NCBI RefSeq assembly: GCF_905147045.1
Contig: NC_065911.1
Location: 5,084,001-5,148,000, forward strand
DNA: 64,000 bases
Direction of reading: 5' to 3'
From: Nymphalis io
Taxonomy: Eukaryota; Arthropoda; Insecta; Lepidoptera; Nymphalidae
Of the stretch, positions 41,623 to 54,083 are shown piece after piece. Numbering within the stretch: the stretch's first letter is position 1; the number at the start of each line of letters is the position of its first letter. The position numbers and the translations under genes are program-made. Below the pieces are notes generated by a model. It was not told the origin of the DNA and searched no databases. It saw only the letters and a list, made by a program, of their open reading frames with translations.

Positions 41623-41954
41623 TTATTCACCCAATAGTGATAGAGTTATTTGTTAACAAAACGAATAATATATTATTAAGTGTACTTTCAAAATAATATC
41701 ATTAATTTATTTTGGTATTATTTATGAATTACTGTGTCATAAGCATAGATACATATTATAGACTAATGATCCAAACTTAGTAACGACCACGAGTGGATGG
41801 AAAGTAATGATGTACTATAAGACGGATTAAGTTTTTCTTATATTTAATTATATATTTAATTGTAGTAAATCTAACAGCAATAAAACGTGTAAATTTCTTA
41901 TAAATAAACAAAGAGTCTTGATAGCCGAAATAACCCGGTAATTAGAAAACGAGA

Positions 41955-42395
41955 ATCCTAACAAGTAAGCACCAGCAATTTTTATGTGCTTCATTTTCGT
42001 TTAAACTCATTTTGTGGTCATTGATGAAGGAAGACATCATGAGAAAACCTATGTCTTGGTTGAAAACTTTTTTTTTTTTTTTATATGCCCCTGGATGGCA
42101 AATGACTCTACTCCACCTGATGGTAAGTGGTAGTAGAGTCCAAACGCGACGACGGCCAGTACAGTCGGGAAGAATGTTCTGTACTAGCCGTCCCCGCCTT
42201 GCCGGCGCGCGAGTTGCCAAATTTCTTTGTGCGCGATGGAATTGATGTCACAGTTAGGCGATGACATCGAGAACCAGCTCGCGTGGATTTAAGAAGGAAG
42301 GGGGACATTTAAACATGTGCATCCACCGAACCGCATTTGCACAGCGTGGTGGAATAAGTTCCTAACCCTCTCAAACGAAGGTTTACCGGCTGTAA
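41955..42395 (+). mobile_element. SINE A split by a family C insertion
   Basis: SINE A matches occur on both sides: 41967-42060 ('tttatgtgcttcattttcg', 'gaaggaagacatcatgagaa') and 42310-42395 ('gcacagcgtggtggaataag'). Family C lies between them. The order and orientation of the two halves are those of one original SINE copy. Confidence 0.72.
42066..42307 (+). mobile_element. Family C element inserted in a SINE A copy
   Basis: Starts after a T-run with 'tatgcccctggatggcaaat', continues 'cgcgacgacggccagtacag', 'gccgtccccgccttgccggc' and 'gagttgccaaatttctttgt', and ends 'aagaaggaaggggg'. No long open frame. Class unknown. Confidence 0.78.
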
Positions 42396-42824
42396 CTTTT
42401 TCACAAATTAAGCATTCTAACAATACCTCTAATTGCATAATCTATGACGTTCTAACAAAATTCTAACATCGCTTAACATATGTAAACTGATATCTTCATA
42501 TAGGTGAACTAAGAGGTTCTGAGGTGAGGTAATACTTGACCTTCCAAACGATCAGAGAAGCCGGTAGTAGGGGTTAAATGATCCACTAATTGGTTAAGTG
42601 CATTAATTACTGTCATCTTGTCAACCGTATAAATGTATGGTTTGGTTTGATTAAGATTTTAAACGCGTCAAAAGGATAAGGATAACCGTTCAACTAATAT
42701 TAGTTCACACTGATTTCACATCGGTCTTCATATTTAATTTGAAAATCGAATTCAAGTGTCGATTCGAATTATCTTATAATTATATAATATACCAGCTGTT
42801 CCGCGCGGTTTCACCCTCATTATA

Positions 42825-42930
42825 TATAAAGTCTCTCTACTGGGCTAAGGCATCCGCTCCTTGAGGAGAAGGTAACTTTAATTCATCGGTCAAAATTCTC
42901 GTCTTCTTAGCACTGATCCATCACGGCTCA
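42825..42930 (-). mobile_element. SINE A relic
   Basis: 'ctctctactgggctaaggc' and 'gaggagaaggtaac', ending near 'actgatccatcacggctc'; the middle is deleted. A short family G-like segment ('ccgcgcggtttcaccctc') precedes it. Confidence 0.55.
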
Positions 42931-43214
42931 CAATAAAATAATCTTAAAAATGGGCTGTCGGGTGCAAAATGTTTTTCAAATCGGACTTGTAGATCCTGCC
43001 ATTATCGCATAATAACAAAGTCTTTGAATAATATAATGGTATAGATTTAAAATCGTGCTACATATGCAAACAAATGGAGCTGACCGTGGCGCGGGAGTAA
43101 ATGGGTGACCGCATTCAATGAATCTTTCTCATGGAATGATTCAGGGCCGGCCACCGAGGTTATTTCGGTGAAAAGTTCTAGAAATATCATCATAACATTT
43201 TAAACAATAACGTA

Positions 43215-43408
43215 CCTATATATAAAACTACTTCAGCGGCTTTGCCCGCGTGTCATGTAAGGTAAAGTTGTTAGTAACCTAATGTCCTTTTCTGTACCTC
43301 TGACAATGTGGATACAAAATTTCACGATGATCGGATGAATACTTTAGACGTAAAAGCGTAACGAACAAACAAACTCAAATTCGCATTTATAATATAAGTA
43401 AGGACAAT
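43215..43408 (-). mobile_element. Family G relic
   Basis: 'agcggctttgcccgcgtgtc' followed by 'caaaatttcacgatgatcgg' and 'gtaacgaacaaacaaactca', the order seen in better preserved copies. Confidence 0.6.
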
Positions 43409-43670
43409 ATTTACGATGGAGAAAATCTCAATTCAAGCAGTTAAATTTTTAAAAGTTTTTATTCTTATTTAATCCAATACAAGTCAATCTATATTAATAA
43501 ATGAGACGACATTTCCTTTGTATTACCTAACTGACAAGATGCAGTGCATTTCAGAAGTTTTAGCACATATAATACGAGGTCTGTCTACGGTTTTGCTTGT
43601 AATGATATAAAACTCGCATAGTTATTATTCCGATATTATTAATTTATTTAATGTAAAATATTTAGTAGTA
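43409..43670. other. AT-rich DNA, nothing recognised
   Basis: No repeat family or coding region identified. Confidence 0.45.
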
Positions 43671-43785
43671 AGTAGTAACAGCCTGTAAATGTCCCACTGC
43701 TGGGCTAAGGCCTCCTCTCCCTTTTTCGAGGAGAAGGTTTTTGGAGCTTATTCCACCACGCTGCTCGAATGCGGGTTGGTGGAAA
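43671..43785 (-). mobile_element. SINE A 3' fragment
   Basis: 'gtaacagcctgtaaatgtcc' through 'ccaccacgctgctcgaatgc'; 5' truncated. Confidence 0.88.
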
Positions 43786-44859
43786 ATGTAAAATATTTAT
43801 TCAGACAATAAAATAGCAATGGTCTAACATTAATACCATCCTAATGACAATGTTATTATTATTTAGTGGCATTTCGCATTCAATGAATCATTATGCCAAG
43901 ATAAGATCACGTGCTCTGATACTGACGTATGTATTTTCATAATGGCACGAAATAAATATATTTTTTTTAACAAAATGGATAAAAATACTATATGTTCTTA
44001 TAGTAAATATCGTTCCAGTCAGTTTATCCAATAATGCCTCAACAGAGCCGTTATACGTAAAAAGCATTCAAAGCTGTTCTTTAGCAAAAACATCACGTTT
44101 TCGAAAATAAGAACTTTTATTATCTTTAGTACTTCACACACACTGGAGATTATCGCTGCGATATTTTCGAACAATGTTAATCTTCTATTAAATAAACTAA
44201 AAATAATTGACAATTTTGTTACATATCAAAATATATATAAAAATAAATAAAAATCGGTGTTCTTTAAATAGTAACGATGAAAAACATTTTTTAAATTAAC
44301 TAACATTGCGAATAAAATAATATCTGAATTTTTTTTAACTTAGCTTACAGCAATCTAAAGAAGAAATTATAGTCTATAACATAAAACCTACATAACTTAT
44401 TTGTCACCAAATCTACGCCAACCATCCAAAAACTAAACTGCTATTCAGCCTTAAGTAAAGGTACAGTTATGTAATAACCAACAGTGCGCACATACCCTCA
44501 TCTAAAATAGTCTTGATAGACACCCCGTTCACTTCTCGGGTTTAGTGTCATGGCTCATTGCAAATTACACAGCCGTACCGCCAAGTCCCGGCCAAATCTT
44601 TTAAATCCCATAGTTTTTTTCGTATCATTTGATCTCAACAAATATCGTTATAAAAACATGAGGGATTTTGTAGATAACATGAGACGTTCGGGATTTTTCA
44701 AGTGTAATTTTGTGATTATAATTAAAAGATGTGAAATTATACTAGGATTGGAAAGGATAACAGTCTATAGAACACGTTCTATGACTGAGCAGAGGCCTCC
44801 TTTCTTCTTGGATTTGTTTTGCTTTAGATTTCATCCGACAGCTTACATTGATAGGTACC
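43786..44859. other. AT-rich DNA; no supported gene
   Basis: An open frame at 44550-44891 runs into a SINE A relic and resembles nothing I know, so it is not called. A less AT-rich patch at 44520-44610 is unexplained. Confidence 0.4.
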
Positions 44860-44970
44860 TTACGCTTAACCACGCAAGAGTTGAATTATAAACAAAAATT
44901 AAGCACATGAAAACCCTACTGAGTTTGTTTGAGTGCTTGCCTAGATTTAAGCCGTTAAGAGCTTACGTGG
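44860..44970 (-). mobile_element. SINE A relic
   Basis: 'gagttgaattataaacaaaa', 'attaagcacatgaaaa' and 'gagtgcttgcctagattta' match the middle and head of family A. Confidence 0.6.
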
Positions 44971-45329
44971 ATTTTATATAATGGATATTTATTTTTATAA
45001 ATTATTAGGATTTTAAATTTTTGTAATGGGTTCTATGTTCGATAATCAAAATTTTAATGTATCTCCATTTTTTTTTTTTTGGGATTACTGTTTTCTATTT
45101 TATGCTCTAGCTAGAACTATGACTATGGCACTACATGTGCCGACATATAGAAAAAGGAGTACGAAATGTTTTTGTTGAATACTTCTTTCTTCTGACAAAC
45201 ATTTAGGGCAAAAATTAAAAGGGCTGAATAACTTAGGTCCAAGCCATTTTTATACATCTATTGTCATGGGATATTGTATCTAATGCAAAGCACAAGCTCC
45301 TCGACAGTTATTGTATTTCAACCAACAAA
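44971..45329. other. AT-rich DNA, nothing recognised
   Basis: No repeat family or coding region identified. Confidence 0.4.
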
Positions 45330-45430
45330 GCTTTGTATTGCAGTGTTCCGGACGAATGAGCCAGAATATTTAGAGCTCAAGGGACATTGCTACTGAAATC
45401 CTTGGATTGTTAACGCATTAATAAAAGTAC
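45330..45430 (-). mobile_element. Family B relic
   Basis: 'attgcagtgttccggacgaa', 'tgagccag' and 'caagggacattgc' align to the middle of family B. Confidence 0.5.
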
Positions 45431-47099
45431 CCTCAATAGCTCTACAATATGCGGACCGACATTCGATGAAAGAGAAATTCTCTAGTCCGATCTTGAAAAA
45501 AAACATTGGACAATTAATTAACAAAGCGATTTCGAACTTTACCTTTATTTAAATTATTCAATTAATAAGTTATTTGTAAATCATGTGAAACGTTCTCTAC
45601 AAAATAAATCGACAATCGCTATGTTTAACCGTACGTAAGAAAGATCTTACTAATATTCCTATATTTTATTTTACAAGACTATAATAAACCATATAAATAA
45701 AATATTTAAATATAGAACCAAAATGATTCCACATGTAGAAAGCTACATCAAATATACTAGCAATATTTTAGCCTATTTGTAAAAACATAAATGTTATAAC
45801 GTATATTAAGTCGCATAACCCTAGCAGAGTTAGCAAGATATGCGTTCACGATTTAGTTTTATCGCTAACGCCTACGGACTACTGGCACCACTGCCAAATA
45901 GTCCATGCCTTCCAACACAGGTGATATATTCACTTATGAAATATCAATATATACGTACTTTTAGCACAGCATCTATTGGCATTAATATAATTCATTCTGA
46001 AATGAAACTTCGAAAAATTTTATTTAAAAAAGGAATGGAATTCTTTTTCAAAATTGTTAGAATATTATATGAATTATATTTTATTAAAAATTCACACAGT
46101 TTCTCATATAAAATTAATTTTAGAACACACAACGAAACAAATAACAAAACGGCTAAATTAAAAAAAAAAACATGACGACTAAACATGATTAATACAAGCA
46201 CAATATTAAAATCATGTTTAATGGTTTTTTGTGTTGGTGATTTCTGTTATTCCATCATTCGAAATTCAAAACTGCTGTGAAGCATATCCCAATACGTAAC
46301 ATCAAAACGTGTTCCATATCTGAAATGGCGATATATTGATAACACGTATATTGATATTAACAAATTATATTTATTAATATTTATAGAAATTATTATTAGC
46401 CGTCTTTATTCGAACTAAATTATTCAATATTCGAATTGAATTTTAAAATTGCTTAGTGCAACATCTGGTGTTAGACTTCTTACAAAATTTTCATACAATT
46501 CGTATGTAATGAAAACACTATATAACGAAATCTGCTAGCTTCGTATCAAGATTCACTTCGATTCCATATTTGAAAACTAGTATCACCCAATTCGGACGGA
46601 TAATATATACCTAGAGTTAGAAGAATATATTATGTATAAAAATGGCGTAAAGTGACACACAGTTTCGAACGTAGCACATATTATGTATTTGTTCATGGAG
46701 AAAAAAGGTTTTATATGTCCACTTCGTAACTGGCCGTTATGACAGTTACGACTCAGTCGGGTTGTACTAGCATTTTATAAATTAGCTTAAATTTAATACT
46801 TAATTAATTTAAAATTGTAACAGACCAATTAAATTTTAAATGAAACCCTTGACATTTTCGTACATTTATATAAAAACAAAATTTTTTAAACAATTTCCAA
46901 ATTTTTTTCAATGAATACAGCTGAACAGTAAAGCAAATGTTTACCATTTCCTAATTATTGTTGTACGACTTCGAAGTACGGTCCTGAGTTTACTTTTATT
47001 GTTTCAGGCACGTGTTACAATGAAGTAGGTATTTATGCTATATAAATATATTTATTCATTTATAAACGGTATATTACCGCTAAGCAGCTGTTCCTTGAT
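45431..47099. other. AT-rich DNA; no supported gene
   Basis: An open frame starting at 45840 has a plausible opening (MRSRFSFIANAYGLLAPLPN) followed by CAG|GTGATA, but then becomes low complexity. It cannot be assigned to any family. Confidence 0.35.
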
Positions 47100-47340
47100 A
47101 ATAGAGTTTTATGCAAGTCCGTTAAGGTAAGTGCCACCCACTTAGGTGATTCAAACTACAAGTATGTTCACGTTTGAAAGGTAAGTAAAGTAAAAGCATT
47201 AGCCCGTAAATGTCCCACTGCCTGTCACAATCCTTCTCTCCTTAAGGAGAAAATTTGAGTCTTCTCCCACCAGGCTACTTTAACAATCGTTACCATAGTA
47301 AATATAATATTACAGGCATAGAGAGTTATAACATATTAGA
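47100..47340 (-). mobile_element. Family B relic interrupted by SINE A
   Basis: Family B pieces ('tatgcaagtccgttaaggta', 'tgccacccac') before 47190 continue after 47290 ('attacaggcatagagagtta', 'taacatattag'). A SINE A fragment sits at 47194-47290. Confidence 0.55.
47194..47290 (-). mobile_element. SINE A 3' fragment inside a family B relic
   Basis: 'cccgtaaatgtcccactgcc', 'ttctctccttaaggagaaaa' and 'cccaccaggctac'. Confidence 0.65.
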
Positions 47341-47429
47341 TACCATTGTAAGAGTCTCAATAATAATAATAAAATAACGTTATACACAGAAAAATATAAT
47401 GACGGTGCTATAATTTGTGCTGATTTGTA

Positions 47430-47560
47430 CCAAGCTAGTTTTCGCTCGCGATTTTGCCCGCTGGGGCAGATATAAGGTCAAAAAATAGGCTATATCCTTC
47501 CATGGGATTTACACGTGACAGCGTAACAAACAGACATACAGATATAAAAAAGATTTTATT
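47430..47560 (-). mobile_element. Family G relic
   Basis: 'aagctagttttcgctcgcga', 'tttgcccgctggggcaga' and 'gcgtaacaaacagacataca'. Confidence 0.55.
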
Positions 47561-47881
47561 AACATTCCTGTATTCATTAATGAATAGGTGGAAAAGATAA
47601 ATTATTTTTGTACTTTTTTTTAGGGAAACATACAATAAGACGACACTTATAGCATAATAATATACAATAATACATACATCAGCTGTGTTTTTACTCATAA
47701 TAATAACACATCACTAAAATTTAACAAACACAAAACATACATAAAATATTATACTATCAAGTGAGATCTATAAATGTATAGCAAAGGTAAGAATTTAAGA
47801 AAGATAATTAACTAAATATATATTTTTTATGAATGAAAACAGTATTGGAGCGTGGCACGTTCGATAAATTTTATCCAACGT

Positions 47882-48179
47882 GACCGTGACCGTGACAGCC
47901 TGTAAATGTCCAACTGCTGGGCTAAAGGCCACCTCTCCCCATTTGAAGAGAAGGTTAGGAGCTTATTCCACCACGCTGCTCCAATGCGGTTCGGTGGAAT
48001 ACACATGTGGCAGAATTTCAGTGAAATTACACACATGCAGGTTTCCTCGCGATGTTTTCCTTCACCGTAAAGCACGAGATCACAAATTAAGCACATGAAA
48101 ATTCAGTGGTGCTTGCCCGAGTTTGAACCCACGATCATCGGTTAAGATTAACGTGTTCTTACCACTGGGCCATCTCGGC
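47882..48179 (-). mobile_element. SINE A, full length, with target-site duplication
   Basis: Complete and little diverged. Flanked by a perfect 12-bp duplication TTTATCCAACGT at 47870-47881 and 48180-48191. The tip next to the left duplication carries a (CCGTGA)n-like run. Confidence 0.95.
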
Positions 48180-48191
48180 TTTATCCAACGT

Positions 48192-49429
48192 AATCGAAAG
48201 AAACTGAAACCGCGAAATTTATTAATTATAATTGCATCGAGTAGCGTTCATTAATTGCATGTTAATTTTGAAGAACTTTTGTATTACACGAGAAAAATTT
48301 AATTCAATTTTAAAATTCAATTAGTTATTTTCGATAAGATTGTACGAAATCTGATTGCATTTGTATTTAATCCTTTGGCCTGGTTCTAAAAGAGTCAAAG
48401 AACGTTTTTTGAATAAAATTTAAACCACATTGTGTGTGATGTGTGTGTGGGTTAGAGAGTGTGTGCGTGCGCGCTTAGCGTAAGCGTTAACATTACTAAC
48501 GTCAAAAATACGCAACGGTACACATAAACTCATCATTTGAATATAATAAATGCGAATGAGTTAATTTAACAATTAGCATACAGGTTTTCAAGGGTACCGA
48601 AAAGCACCGTATTCTACTAAACTTTATAATGTACGTTATAACAAATCATTGAATTGATATCGCTCGTATTTTTAGCAACGATATTTTTATCAAATAATTT
48701 CATATCAGAGTCCGATTCATCTATCTCTTAATCGTCTAAAGTCGAATTGAAGTTTTATTTTTTTATTCGTATATATATAAAAAAAAATGTTCGTGGATTC
48801 TTCAATACCTTTTGACTAATAACCATGAAATAAACCTCATATATTATGTATTTATTAATAGAGAAGTTTTTTATACTATCCACATTCCTGTAACTCGACA
48901 ATAGATGGCGCTATAGTACGTCAACTTTTATACCGTTCAGCCACAGTTTCGCTAGTATCCGTGAAATTGACCACCGTTGCCGAAATCGGTTAACTAGAGA
49001 TCATATCATCATACATCAAAATACACACCTAAAAAAGATATTGAAAACTTTTTTAAATCGAATTCGAATCGTTTACAATAGATCATTGATTAAAAAAATA
49101 TGGATACCTAATCTAATAAATACAAACTCAATCGACAATAAGACATTCAAAGGGAAATGCTTCATGAAAATTCATGTTACGTAATATCACAAACGGTTAC
49201 GCACACAGCTTTGCGAGGGTGTTTATCGACAAGAGGACACTTCTGTGCAGGTTACGTAGCCTCTTACAAAATGCAATGTTAATTTGAGTAACTTGACTTA
49301 CACCGACTATATCATTTCATAGTTTCCGTTCATTTGCTACTTGTTCTCGAAATTACTATTTGATTTCGTTCGATAAAAACGCATCGAGTTCGTTTTTTTT
49401 CGTCCATTTTATCATTTGGAAGACGATGT
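48192..49429. other. AT-rich DNA with a GT/GC-rich simple repeat
   Basis: 48429-48475 is a run of TG and CG dinucleotides. No coding region recognised. Confidence 0.45.
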
Positions 49430-49550
49430 CCTTACTAATATTATAAATTCGAAAGTCACTTTCTTTGTATCTTCGTTGGTTTGTTACAGAAAATGACATA
49501 GGGTACCTAACACCTCACACGTAGGGAAAGCCGCGGGCAGAACTACTATT
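49430..49550 (+). mobile_element. Family G relic
   Basis: 'ccttactaatattataaatt', 'ttcgttggtttgttacag' and the end 'gggaaagccgcgggcagaac'. Confidence 0.6.
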
Positions 49551-50519
49551 TACAGTATACATCGAGATAATTATGGGGCTGCAGTATTTTCAGCTTAATT
49601 TCACGACTTATATAACTAATATATTAACGTTTTTGTGTATATTTCTTGATGCAATTTATAATCATTTATTATTCTCTTTCAAATGTTTCCAATCCTTCAA
49701 CTGAGACTAATCACGTCCGGACCTAGCAGACGTATTCGTATTGTTTCTATATTTCAATGAAAAAAAAAAATGAAAACATGACAATATTGAATAGAATATC
49801 AAACGGATAACCATTAAGTAGATTATGTAAATTAAATCGCAAATAAAAAATCTAATTTGGTAACATAAAACCAATCGTTTTCGTACAAAATCTTCTTTGT
49901 TCTTGTATATTGTTTTAATGTAGTCTTAAAACAATAGAATACAGACCGTGGCGGCCGAAGCCACTTAGAATACAAAACCAAGTATATAGACTACAACAAA
50001 TATCCCTAAACCTATATTTATTTACAAGAACACCAAATTCAAGCTTGTCACGTAAATAGTATAAATCTAACTCATATACATAATATTATATACTACGAGT
50101 AAAACCTAATCCGAAACGCGCTACATTTTCTGGTATAACTTCTTATTCTTCTGGTATATCAAAATTGTTCCATCCAATTAATTTTTATTACAAAAGACAC
50201 AATTATTATTATTACAAAAGATAACTACGGCAAATTTTTTTTAAATTAAATTAAAAATAGTCCCTCACGATTCCTTCCCCCGACGCAAAGCTGCCCACAA
50301 TGCAGGCCGCATTTCAACTGAAAATCTTTATTTAATACCGAACGTATCCCTGGTTAACGTTGATGTACCGCCGATGTCGGTCGTAGCATGATATCTACTA
50401 TATAACATTACTTAACAAACAATAAATAAGCTTACAACAAATAAGCCGTCTGAAGCAAAAAGGTTTTCTTAAACGGTAGGGTAGATCCTTTCATTAATAA
50501 ACGATCTTTTATATTAATA
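49551..50519. other. AT-rich DNA, nothing recognised
   Basis: A less AT-rich patch at 50265-50400 could not be classified. Confidence 0.4.
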
Positions 50520-50920
50520 CAGATCAGTATGTGTACGAACAGTATTTTTTGTTCATGATAATTGAAAGGTAAGGCAAACCCATTACAGGCACGAAGATGA
50601 AGTCGGCCGGTGCAAGCTCAAACAAGCGTCACGAATTTTCATGTGTTAAATTTATGTTTACAATTCATCTTTGGTTTAAGAAAACATCGTGAGGAAACCT
50701 GCATGTGTGTCGTCCTTTCTGCATTAGATCAGTAAGGTATATTAAAAGAGAAATAGGTGAAATGGACATTTACAGACATTAAAGTACTTTTACTTCTTGT
50801 TAAGTAAAAGTACATATCAATCATATTAGAATATAAAGGGCATAACATCATATTATATACTATGTGTGGTCGCGCATTGATGGATCGAATTCTCTTACAT
50901 TCGGTCGTCTGCCTCCCTCA
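50520..50920 (+). mobile_element. SINE A fragment flanked by possible family B relics
   Basis: SINE A segments at about 50620-50735 ('acgaattttcatgtgttaaa', 'aaaacatcgtgaggaaacct'). Short flanks ('cattacaggcacgaag' and 'aaagggcataacatc') resemble family B split by the insertion. Confidence 0.5.
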
Positions 50921-51461
50921 TAAAAATAAAAAAGAGGTGAATACATGAGCCACGTATTTCAAGTTAATGCGAAAAAGGACGACAAATAGAGACACAGAAT
51001 CCATTTTGGCAGAGTTATGTAATTAAGATTTCTGTCTCTTTCGATATGTTGCACTAGAAGCCTTATTACTGTATATGACATCGAATATAAACTACACAAT
51101 TGCAAAGGATAGATAATTTGTGACTGTCCCAGCTAATATTTGATATCAAGAAAATGTATTTTTCTTATATCTAACTTATACTTTTGTACCAGCAGTGCTA
51201 TTCTCTAAGAACTCGTTTCGTATCTTGCTCGTAAAATGTTGAAAAGTTACTTACGGTTATACGCTATTTGATGGGCATATAAAATGTGACAATTATTATT
51301 GAAGTCAGTTTCGCATATAACTTTTTGTCATTTAACTAAAATTTGTATGAAGACATAGTTATTTATTTACTATAAATATTATATGTGCATTTTCAGCTGA
51401 TAGTTTTTTTTAATCAACCAATAAAATGATGATGATTTTTTGCCTTGCTAGAATATTGTCT

Positions 51462-51482
51462 TATATATATATATATATATAT
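51462..51482. repeat. (TA)n microsatellite
   Basis: About ten TA units directly before the T-run of a family B element. Confidence 0.95.
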
Positions 51483-51770
51483 TTTTTACAGAATAGGACG
51501 GTGGACGAGCATATGGACCACCTGATTGTAAGTGGTCACCAAACGCCCTTAGATAGCATTGTAAGAAATGTCAACCATCGCTTATAGCCAATGCGCCACC
51601 AACCTTGGGAACTAAGATTTTATGTCCCTTGTGCCTGTAATTACACTGGCTCACTCACCCTTCAAACCGGACCACAACAATATCAAGTATTGCTGTTTTG
51701 CGGTAGAATATCTGATGAGTGGGTGGTACCTACCCAGACGAGCTTGCACAAAGCCCTACCACCAGTAAAT
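51483..51770 (+). mobile_element. Family B, full length
   Basis: 'agaataggacggtggacgag' through 'gtggtacctacccagacgag' to 'ccaccagtaaat'. Confidence 0.92.
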
Positions 51771-52456
51771 ATATAATATTGACAGTATATATAGAATAGA
51801 TATATAAAGAGTATATATATAGAGAGAGAATAATATTAAATTAAAAAACATCTTCATTTTATAACCTTGGCTTTCCTTTAAAATACCTCAACCTAACTGA
51901 AAGAAAAATTACGATGAAACCTTAAGGTATTAAGTTTCAACATTTTAAAAGTCATCACGGACAACTATATCTTTATAAATTTTATAAAAAAATACAAACA
52001 ATCAAGCAATGAACATAAACATCACTTGAAACTTTTTCTTTGTCGGGATAACAATCCTATTTCTTCTCATACTTTCATGTTTTAAAAATACTTTTTAAAA
52101 TTATAATTAAAATGTTAGAGCGCCAATTTTTGCTAACAAAATTCCTAAAAATTCCACTTTACAATAAAGATAAAAGAGTATTACAAGAACGACAAAAAAT
52201 AAACGAAATTGAAACGTAACCTTACTTTAGCGTAAATCTATCTTAGCGTGTATCTTATATGGTAAACTGATTTTTATTTAGACACTGTAACAAGTATATG
52301 AGATTATACTTACCGTTCATACGCTACCAATACTATTTTCCCTTAAATAGTTTACTTAACTAACACATTTTAAATTAAAATATTATAAAAATAGTAGTAA
52401 TTTACCTAGCAAATTTACGTAAGTCTGTAATATTTTGCGCCATATAATAACAAACT
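51771..52456. other. AT-rich DNA, nothing recognised
   Basis: No coding region or repeat family identified. Confidence 0.5.
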
Positions 52457-53127
52457 GTCAATCAATCAATCAATCAACAGCCAATCGTTGTCCACTGCTG
52501 AACATAGGCCTCTCCCAAGGTGCGCCAAAGCTCCCTGTCCTCCGCCTTCCGCATCCAGTTGGTGCCCGCCACCTTCTTAAGGTCGTCGGTCTACCTGGCT
52601 GGAGGGCGCCCTACGCTGTGCTTGCCGATTCGCGGTCTCCACTCTAGGACTCGTCTGCTCCAACGGCCATCGGTCCTACGACATACGTGACCAGCCCACT
52701 GCCACTTCAGCCTGCTAATTTTGCAAGCTATGTCGTTGACTCCGGTTCTTTTCCGGATAATCTCATTTCTGATCTTATCCTTCAAAGATACTCCGAGCAT
52801 AGCTCGCTCCATAGCACGCTGAGCGACTTTGAATTTGTGGACTAGTCCCGCAGTTAGTGTCCACGTTTCGGCACCGTATGTCATGGCAGGTAAGACGCAT
52901 TGGTTGAAGACTTTCGATTTCAAACATTGCGGTATAGACGACTTGAGGACTTGACGAAGGTTGCCAAATGCTGCCCATCCCAAGCGAATTCTTCGATCGG
53001 CTTCCTTCTCGAAGTTGTTCCTACCGACTTGTATGATCTGTCCTAGGTAGGTATATTCACTAACAACTTCGAGAGGTTTCCCCTCGACGTATATCGGTCC
53101 CGGCACGACATGCCGTAATGACCGCAA
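52457..53127 (-). pseudogene. 3' end of an RTE-type non-LTR retrotransposon
   Basis: On the minus strand, 178 codons match the C-terminal part of RTE-clade reverse transcriptases: EYTYLGQIIQVGRNNFEKEA, RIRLGWAAFG, MTYGAETWTLT, QRAMERAMLGVSLKDKIRN and KWQWAGHVCRRTDGRWSRRV. A TAG at 52591-52593 interrupts GRPPARxTDDLKK where relatives have Trp. The frame then continues (TDDLKKVAGTNWMRKAEDRE, LWRTLGEAYVQQW). The element ends in a short (TTGA)n tail at 52457-52477, typical of RTE 3' ends. It is 5' truncated at about 53127. Confidence 0.9.
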
Positions 53128-54026
53128 AATAAAAATTAAAAAAAAAGCAATAAAAAAACCACACGTTCTGCTAAATGTTGTTTAAAGCGTGGCTTACGAT
53201 TAGATTAAAACGTTTTAAAATTCACAATGACCTTATTTCGGTAAAATTTAAAGAATATATAACATTTATTTAAAAACCGGCTTTTAAATGTTTCGAGGAA
53301 TAACTAGGTAAAACAATATAACCGAATTCGATGACATTTCTATTGAAAAATTTTAATATCCTAAGGAAATTTGGTTTTGGTTGGACACCTTATTACACGA
53401 AAGACAGGACTGCTCAATTTTTTTTTATTGTGGTGTAAGTACAAATAAAGATATCTATCTGTCCAATTACAAAGTCAATTAAGGAGTATCTCATTATCAC
53501 TCACCTCCATTTTTATTCTTATGTCACTACCTACTATATAGATAAAAAAATAACGATAATACGACACAAACTAAAACTTTTTATAGAATCGCTGAAGGCA
53601 TATGGAGCTGATTAAATATTCTACCTACTAGCTCCGGCGTTTTGTATCTAGCGATAGACGAGAGCGTCTGTCATTAGAAGGCAAGGCAAGAGGCTACACC
53701 TTAGACCTTGCCATACACAAAAATTGATAGAGTCAGGGTTTTGATCAATGCTTTAAGCTATATCCATTTGTATATCTATATTATATTTCTAAATTTAAAA
53801 ATTATGTATTATTAAGTACGACAAGCCAATGTTATCACAAATGCTCTCAAATTCCCCTTAAGAAATATTTTTTAAATAAACACACACAACGGCTCCTAGC
53901 TGGAAGCACAGCGCTTTCTGGACGAGAAACATACAGCAACAACAAATGGAACACCATATGGAACATATAAATATTTCTAATTACGTAAGTAAGTAGATTG
54001 ATGCTGTAAAAAATATTACTATTCTA
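53128..54026. other. AT-rich DNA, nothing recognised
   Basis: 53610-53720 is less AT-rich and unclassified. Confidence 0.4.
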
Positions 54027-54083
54027 AAAGTATTGCTGTTTTGTGGTAGAATATCTGGTGAGTGGGTGGTACCTGGCTGGGAT
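54027..54083 (+). mobile_element. Family B short fragment
   Basis: 'agtattgctgttttgtggta' through 'gtgagtgggtggtacctgg'. Confidence 0.75.

Noticed and set aside
41380..41637. Apparent 85-codon protein beginning MVTNALRHWHC
   Set aside because: It is a translation of family B repeat; near-identical frames appear in other copies (for example 51591-51776).
45840..46175. Plus-strand frame with a possible donor CAG|GTGATA near 45920
   Set aside because: The first 27 residues look plausible, but there is no acceptor-defined exon, no known homology, and the rest is low-complexity AT-rich sequence.
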